Positions 12,141 through 15,685 of a DNA stretch of 15,685 nucleotides are shown here, piece by piece; positions within the stretch are counted from its first letter, which is position 1; the number at the start of each line of letters is the position of its first letter. The DNA comes from Sphaerochaetaceae bacterium. GTDB lineage: Bacteria; Spirochaetota; Spirochaetia; Sphaerochaetales; Sphaerochaetaceae. The notes beneath the pieces were generated by a model, which searched no databases, had not been told where the DNA came from, and saw only the letters and a list, made by a program, of their open reading frames with translations. Both the position numbers and the translations under genes were made by a program. The DNA lies in contig JAKSPF010000008.1 of assembly GCA_024405065.1 (NCBI GenBank), forward strand, positions 1 through 15,685, read 5' to 3'.

Positions 12141-15046
12141 TGATAAAATGTAAGATCAACGGACAGAACAGATGTTTTGATGTAAATCCTCTTATGAAAC
12201 TCAGGGACATGCTTCTCCTTAACGGTAATTTTGCAGTAAGAGACAGTGATGACGGTGAAGGATTTTGCGGAAGTGATACCGTTCTTGTTGATAATCTTCC
12301 GGTCTATGCCAATCTGATGCTTGCCGGTGAAGTTGACGGGTGTGCAATAAGAACTCCCGATGCACTCGGTTCATCCAAGAAACTCACGGTAGTGCAGCAG
12401 GCAATGATTGACGCTGGAATAGTTCAGAGTGCCTACAACTCTCCGGCGGCGGCACTTCTCCTTACATGGCTTCTGAAGAAAACCCCGGATCCTTCAAGAG
12501 AAGAAATCCGTGATGTCCTGTCGGGAATATACGTAAGGGATGCAGGGTATGAACACTACTATCTTGCTGTGAAACTTGCGGTTGAGAAAAAGAGATTCGG
12601 AGAATATAAAACGGAGATTTCCCCCTCTTTCAGATCCGATTTGGATTATATAGGAAAACCCGTTGCAAAGATTGACGGTCCGCAGCTTGTTGCCGGTGAA
12701 AAAGCATTTGTTGAAGACTACGTTGAGAAAAATGCCTGCTTTATGTCCGTTCTGAGAAGTCCTCATGCCTCTGCGTATATAAATTCCATAGACACGTCTG
12801 AAGCTGAAAAAGTTGAAGGTGTTGTGGCTGTTTTCACGGCATTCAATACTCCTGAAACGTACTATATGCAGGCCGGACAGGGTAATCCGGAACCGTCTCC
12901 GTATGACAGACGTCTTTTTAACATGAAGGTAAGGCATGTGGGTGACAGAGTGGCTGCTGTTGTAGCGGAAAATCCTGAAGCGGCGGAAAAAGCAAAAGAG
13001 CTGATTAAAGTTGATTACGAGGTTCTTCCGGCTGTATTCACCGTTGAGGAGGCAATGGCTGACGGTGCACCTGTTGTTCACAACGGTACAGTTGAATATC
13101 GCAGCGGTGCTCCGGAAAATCTTGATGAGTACAACAAAACCGCCGGTGATTTACGTGAAGGAAAGGTGATTTACCAATTTCCCCTCAGGGCGGATGTAAA
13201 AAAGAATATTGCAGCCTCAAACAAAGGTTCCATAGGCAATGTTGAGAAGGCTTTCAGAAAGGCAGATGCCATTGTTGAAAGAACCTATCAGACAAGCCAG
13301 ATTCAGCATGCTCCTCTTGAGCCGCATGTGTGTTACGCAAAGACGGAAGGCGGAAGACTTACCGTTTATGCTTCAACTCAGGTTCCTTACCATGTAAGGA
13401 GAATAGTGTCATGGGTTACAGGACTTTCGGAAAACAAAATACACGTAATAAAGACAAGAGTGGGCGGAGGTTACGGTTCAAAACAGGATATTCTTATTGA
13501 GGATCTTACCGCCTATGCTGCGTTTGCCACCGGCAGACCTGTTTATTGCAGAAACACAAGAGAAGAAGAGTTTATTGCAAATTCCACCCGTCACCCGATG
13601 AGAGTTCATGTAAAGATGGCAGGCAAAAAGAACGGAAAGATTACGGCAATTCACATGGAAGTCTGTGCCAATACCGGTCCTTACGGTAACCATTGTCTTA
13701 CGGTGCCGATGAACAGCTGTTCAAAAACACTTCCCCTGTTCAAATGTAAAAACATGAGTTATGACCTGAAGGTTTATTACACCAATACTCCTCCTGCCGG
13801 AGCGTATCAGGGTTACGGAACTCCGAAAGGAAACTTCGGTCTTATGATGGCAATGGCTGAGCTTGCTGATAAGCTCGGTGTTGATTACAGAAAGATGGCA
13901 CTTAAAAATCACGTAGACACCGGTTATATGCTTGAAATTCTCAAGGGACTGGGAGAAGGGCGTGACGGAAATGTTGTTCCTGTCGGTTCCTGCGGTCTTG
14001 ATGAGGCAATACGCAAAGGTTGTGATATGATCGGTTGGGAAGATACCGCCAAAAAAAAGAAAAAGAGAAGGAAAAAGGGAACGCCGGAACCGGAGTGGAA
14101 AATCGGAAAAGGTTTTGCAATGGTGATGCAGGGCTCCGGACTTCCCGGATTGGATCATTCTGAAGCGATTGCAAAACTTGAAACCGACGGGAGTGTAATA
14201 CTGCACAGCGGCGGTGCGGATATAGGTACAGGTCTTGATACAATTTCCGCAAAAATAGCTGCTGAGGAACTTAAACTTCCTCTTGATAAAATTTCGGTTG
14301 TTTCCGGAGATACGGATTCCTGTGCTTTTGATACGGGAGCGTACGCTTCTTCCGGTACATTCTTCAGCGGTAATGCTACATGGGATGCTGTGAAGAAACT
14401 CCGTGTGATGATTCTTCAGGAAGCATCAGTGCAGATGAATGAGTCTATCAAGCATCTGTCTGTTGTTGCTCCGGGAGCCGTAAAGTCACACAAAACAGGT
14501 AGAGTGATTTCTTTTGCAGAACTTTCTCATACAGCCTGTTCCGGAAGCGGTAGAGGTCAGATGATTGCGCACGGCAATTTTGTTACCGAAGCATCTTCAG
14601 TTCCTTATGGAGCCCACTTTGCACAGGTGGCTGTAAATACAAGAACAGGGGAGATAAAAGTCCAGAAGTTTTACGCTCTTCAGGATGCGGGAACACCCAT
14701 AAATCCTGAACTTGCACTTTGTCAGATGTACGGTGCCGTAATGAAGTCCATAGGACACACACTTTATGAGGATATGAAGCTTGATGCTTCAGGACGCTGC
14801 ATAAATGCCAACATGACTGACTACGGTGTGCCGATGATTGATGAGGCTCCGGAGGATTTCCGCAGTATTCTCATAGATGTAAATGATGAGCACGGTCCTT
14901 TCGGGGCAAAGTCCATTTCGGAGATTGCCTGTAACGGTGCTGCTCCTGCAATAGGAATTGCAATTCACAATGCCTGTGGAATCTGGCTTTCCGACTGGCC
15001 TATGACACCTGAAAAAGTGCTTAGGGCGTTAGGAAAAATCAAATAA
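12137..15046 (+). CDS. xdhD: XdhD family fused Fe-S-like/molybdopterin-binding subunit
   Basis: A 969-residue fusion of an N-terminal [2Fe-2S]-type domain (about 1-150) and a molybdopterin hydroxylase domain. The N-terminal domain aligns without gaps to the 160-residue [2Fe-2S] subunit in this operon at a constant offset of two residues, yet seven of the eight cluster cysteines are replaced: D39, D47, N59, S98, N101, V133, D135; only C44 remains. The Mo domain keeps Q415, GGADIGTG (692-699) and the catalytic Glu E929 in PFGAKSISE, but the pocket has Q450 in GGGYGSKQ and Q558 in AYQGYG where xanthine dehydrogenases have Glu and Arg. A Lys/Arg-rich insert lies at 639-647. AAGGAGGT (12123-12130) precedes ATG 12137; a second ATG follows at 12140. 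It is about the length of E. coli XdhD (about 956 residues). Electrons probably leave through YgfM/YgfK rather than through its own clusters. There is no in-frame TGA, so no selenocysteine. Confidence 0.93.
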   Translation: MMIKCKINGQNRCFDVNPLMKLRDMLLLNGNFAVRDSDDGEGFCGSDTVLVDNLPVYANLMLAGEVDGCAIRTPDALGSSKKLTVVQQAMIDAGIVQSAYNSPAAALLLTWLLKKTPDPSREEIRDVLSGIYVRDAGYEHYYLAVKLAVEKKRFGEYKTEISPSFRSDLDYIGKPVAKIDGPQLVAGEKAFVEDYVEKNACFMSVLRSPHASAYINSIDTSEAEKVEGVVAVFTAFNTPETYYMQAGQGNPEPSPYDRRLFNMKVRHVGDRVAAVVAENPEAAEKAKELIKVDYEVLPAVFTVEEAMADGAPVVHNGTVEYRSGAPENLDEYNKTAGDLREGKVIYQFPLRADVKKNIAASNKGSIGNVEKAFRKADAIVERTYQTSQIQHAPLEPHVCYAKTEGGRLTVYASTQVPYHVRRIVSWVTGLSENKIHVIKTRVGGGYGSKQDILIEDLTAYAAFATGRPVYCRNTREEEFIANSTRHPMRVHVKMAGKKNGKITAIHMEVCANTGPYGNHCLTVPMNSCSKTLPLFKCKNMSYDLKVYYTNTPPAGAYQGYGTPKGNFGLMMAMAELADKLGVDYRKMALKNHVDTGYMLEILKGLGEGRDGNVVPVGSCGLDEAIRKGCDMIGWEDTAKKKKKRRKKGTPEPEWKIGKGFAMVMQGSGLPGLDHSEAIAKLETDGSVILHSGGADIGTGLDTISAKIAAEELKLPLDKISVVSGDTDSCAFDTGAYASSGTFFSGNATWDAVKKLRVMILQEASVQMNESIKHLSVVAPGAVKSHKTGRVISFAELSHTACSGSGRGQMIAHGNFVTEASSVPYGAHFAQVAVNTRTGEIKVQKFYALQDAGTPINPELALCQMYGAVMKSIGHTLYEDMKLDASGRCINANMTDYGVPMIDEAPEDFRSILIDVNDEHGPFGAKSISEIACNGAAPAIGIAIHNACGIWLSDWPMTPEKVLRALGKIK
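14051..14077 (+). other. Lysine/arginine-rich insert in XdhD coded by an A-rich tract
   Basis: Codons 639-647 read K-K-K-K-K-R-R-K-K and begin with eight consecutive A (14051-14058). The tract contains A AAA AAG in frame (14053-14059), the heptamer used for -1 frameshifting in E. coli dnaX. A -1 shift would reach a TGA about 35 codons later and so would truncate the protein within the Mo domain. It is most simply a surface-exposed basic loop, in a region where E. coli XdhD is shorter. Confidence 0.6.
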
Positions 15047-15095
15047 CGGGCAAGATTGGTTCTTTATGAAAGAGTTTGGAAAGTTGCTCTAACAT

Positions 15096-15115
15096 TTTGT
15101 TGCAGTTTGTTGCAG
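15096..15115 (+). repeat. Tandem 10-bp repeat TTTGTTGCAG x2
   Basis: TTTGTTGCAG occurs twice without a gap (15096-15105 and 15106-15115). The core TTGCAG appears a third time at 15144-15149. A spacing of one helical turn suits cooperative protein binding just upstream of a possible ygeY promoter. Confidence 0.6.
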
Positions 15116-15125
15116 AATGTATGAT
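15097..15125 (+). promoter_or_regulatory. Weak promoter candidate for ygeY within the spacer
   Basis: TATGAT (15120-15125; 5/6 match to -10) lies 17 bp after TTGTTG (15097-15102; poor -35), and the -35 area coincides with the tandem repeat, as might be expected of an activator-dependent promoter. An inverted repeat TGATA/TATCA (15122-15126 and 15132-15136) follows. No intrinsic terminator is visible between xdhD and ygeY, so read-through from the operon is equally possible. Confidence 0.3.
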
Positions 15126-15205
15126 ACTTTTTATCAGAGGAACTTGCAGAACTATGCTTTGTGAAGGAGTTTTGAAGTTACTCTTTAAAATCTACGGAGG
15201 TAAAT

Positions 15206-15685
15206 ATGGATTTTGCTGCTGTAAAAAAGGCTGCTGAGAAATACGGTTCTGATATGACAAAGTTTCTCAGAGACATGATTGCTATTCCTTCTGAAAGCTG
15301 TGAAGAAAAGGGTGTTATTCACAGAATCAAGGAAGAAATGGAAAAACTCGGTTATGACAAGGTTGAGATTGACGCTCTCGGAAACGTAATCGGCTGGATG
15401 GGTAAAGGTGACAAAATCATTGCCATTGATTCCCACATTGATACTGTCGGTATCGGCAATATCAAAAACTGGACGGATGATCCGTACAAAGGCTGGGAGA
15501 ATGAAACTCAGATTTACGGTCGCGGAGGTTCGGATCAGGAAGGCGGAATGGCATCTGCAACATACGGTGCAAGGATAATGAAAGATTTGGGCCGCATTCC
15601 TGAAGGATACAGAATAATGGTTGTCGGTTCGGTTCAGGAAGAAGACTGTGACGGAATGTGCTGGCAGTCAATAGTCAACGAGTAT
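15206..15685 (+). CDS. ygeY: YgeY family M20 metallohydrolase (partial; cut by the window end)
   Basis: The first 160 residues of an M20-type zinc peptidase/deacetylase-like hydrolase; the frame is open to the last base. YgeY signatures are MTKFLRDMIAIPSESC (17-32), DSHIDTVGIGNIKNW (75-89), RGGSDQEGGMA (106-116) and QEEDCDGMCW (144-153). Predicted metal and catalytic residues are H77 (with D79), D110 and the E145/E146 pair. GGAGGT (15196-15201) fixes ATG 15206. The family accompanies selenium-dependent molybdenum hydroxylase clusters and is part of the gene set linked to anaerobic urate breakdown, where a hydrolase acting on a ring-opened or amide intermediate is plausible. The 159-nt gap before it suggests separate regulation from the ygfK operon. 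Confidence 0.93.
   Translation, partial: MDFAAVKKAAEKYGSDMTKFLRDMIAIPSESCEEKGVIHRIKEEMEKLGYDKVEIDALGNVIGWMGKGDKIIAIDSHIDTVGIGNIKNWTDDPYKGWENETQIYGRGGSDQEGGMASATYGARIMKDLGRIPEGYRIMVVGSVQEEDCDGMCWQSIVNEY

Larger units (their letters stand above)
15062..15184 (+). repeat. Pair of imperfect direct repeats flanking the xdhD-ygeY spacer
   Basis: The 29-nt segment 15062-15090 and the 28-nt segment 15157-15184 match at 24 of 29 aligned positions with one gap. Both start CTTT-N-TGAA-N-GAGTTT and end AGTT-N-CTCT, and each can fold weakly on itself (GAG...CTC). They are 95 bp apart and lie between the xdhD stop and the ygeY ribosome binding site. They could be paired binding sites or remnants of a duplication. 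Confidence 0.6.

Noticed and set aside
12137..15046. Possible selenocysteine insertion in the selenium-associated hydroxylase
   Set aside because: There is no in-frame TGA before the normal stop. In this enzyme group selenium is a labile ligand at molybdenum and is not encoded.
15066..15092. Eight-codon open frame (ATG...TAA) in the xdhD-ygeY spacer, possible leader peptide
   Set aside because: No ribosome binding site precedes it, there is no run of regulatory codons, and the second copy of the surrounding repeat does not preserve the frame.
15047..15140. Terminator after xdhD
   Set aside because: The T-rich stretch at 15128-15132 is the loop of a weak TGATA/TATCA inverted repeat and does not follow a GC-rich stem, so there is no convincing intrinsic terminator.
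1..15685. Mobile element, CRISPR array, tRNA or rRNA gene
   Set aside because: No transposase or integrase, no regularly spaced repeats, and no tRNA or rRNA signatures were seen; the window is filled by metabolic genes of consistent composition.

Overview
This window carries a purine/urate-catabolism and molybdenum-hydroxylase cluster from a bacterium that is probably a strict or facultative anaerobe. All nine complete genes and one cut gene are on the + strand. The genes are the YgfK, SsnA, YgfM, XdhD and YgeY families of the selenium-dependent molybdenum hydroxylase group, known from E. coli and from gut anaerobes that degrade uric acid. Strong GGAGG-type ribosome binding sites, base composition in the mid-40s % GC (by eye) and many AGA, CTT and ATA codons suit a Firmicute or a spirochaete of a gut-like habitat. 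The sequence alone does not settle the phylum.

Layout. (1) 1-1680: a monocistronic PLP fold-type II enzyme with a recognisable promoter, a palindrome over the -35 box and a strong intrinsic terminator. (2) 1682-15046: a tight operon in the order ygfK, ssnA, xanthine dehydrogenase-type Mo subunit, [2Fe-2S] subunit, FAD subunit, 8-oxoguanine deaminase-like amidohydrolase, ygfM, xdhD. Most junctions overlap or are separated by at most 10 nt. The one larger gap, 38 nt after ssnA, holds a hairpin. (3) 15047-15205: a repeat-rich spacer with no clear terminator. (4) 15206 to the end: the first 160 codons of ygeY.

How the genes could work together (inference). The 8-oxoguanine deaminase-like enzyme would turn 8-oxoguanine directly into urate. 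The three-subunit hydroxylase, which keeps xanthine dehydrogenase-type catalytic residues, would interconvert hypoxanthine, xanthine and urate. XdhD/YgfM with the large iron-sulfur flavoprotein YgfK would carry out a second hydroxylase or reductive step. SsnA and YgeY would act on ring-opened or deaminated products. Relative to the E. coli order ygfK-ssnA-ygfM-xdhD, this operon has a four-gene purine module set between ssnA and ygfM.

Most unusual points: a 64-residue, metallothionein-like Cys/His/acidic insertion in YgfK (19 Cys, 11 His), built partly of repeats and placed before the C-terminal ferredoxin domain; an XdhD N-terminal domain that keeps the [2Fe-2S] fold pattern but has lost seven of the eight cluster cysteines; and an uncharacterised TrpB-like PLP enzyme next to the cluster.
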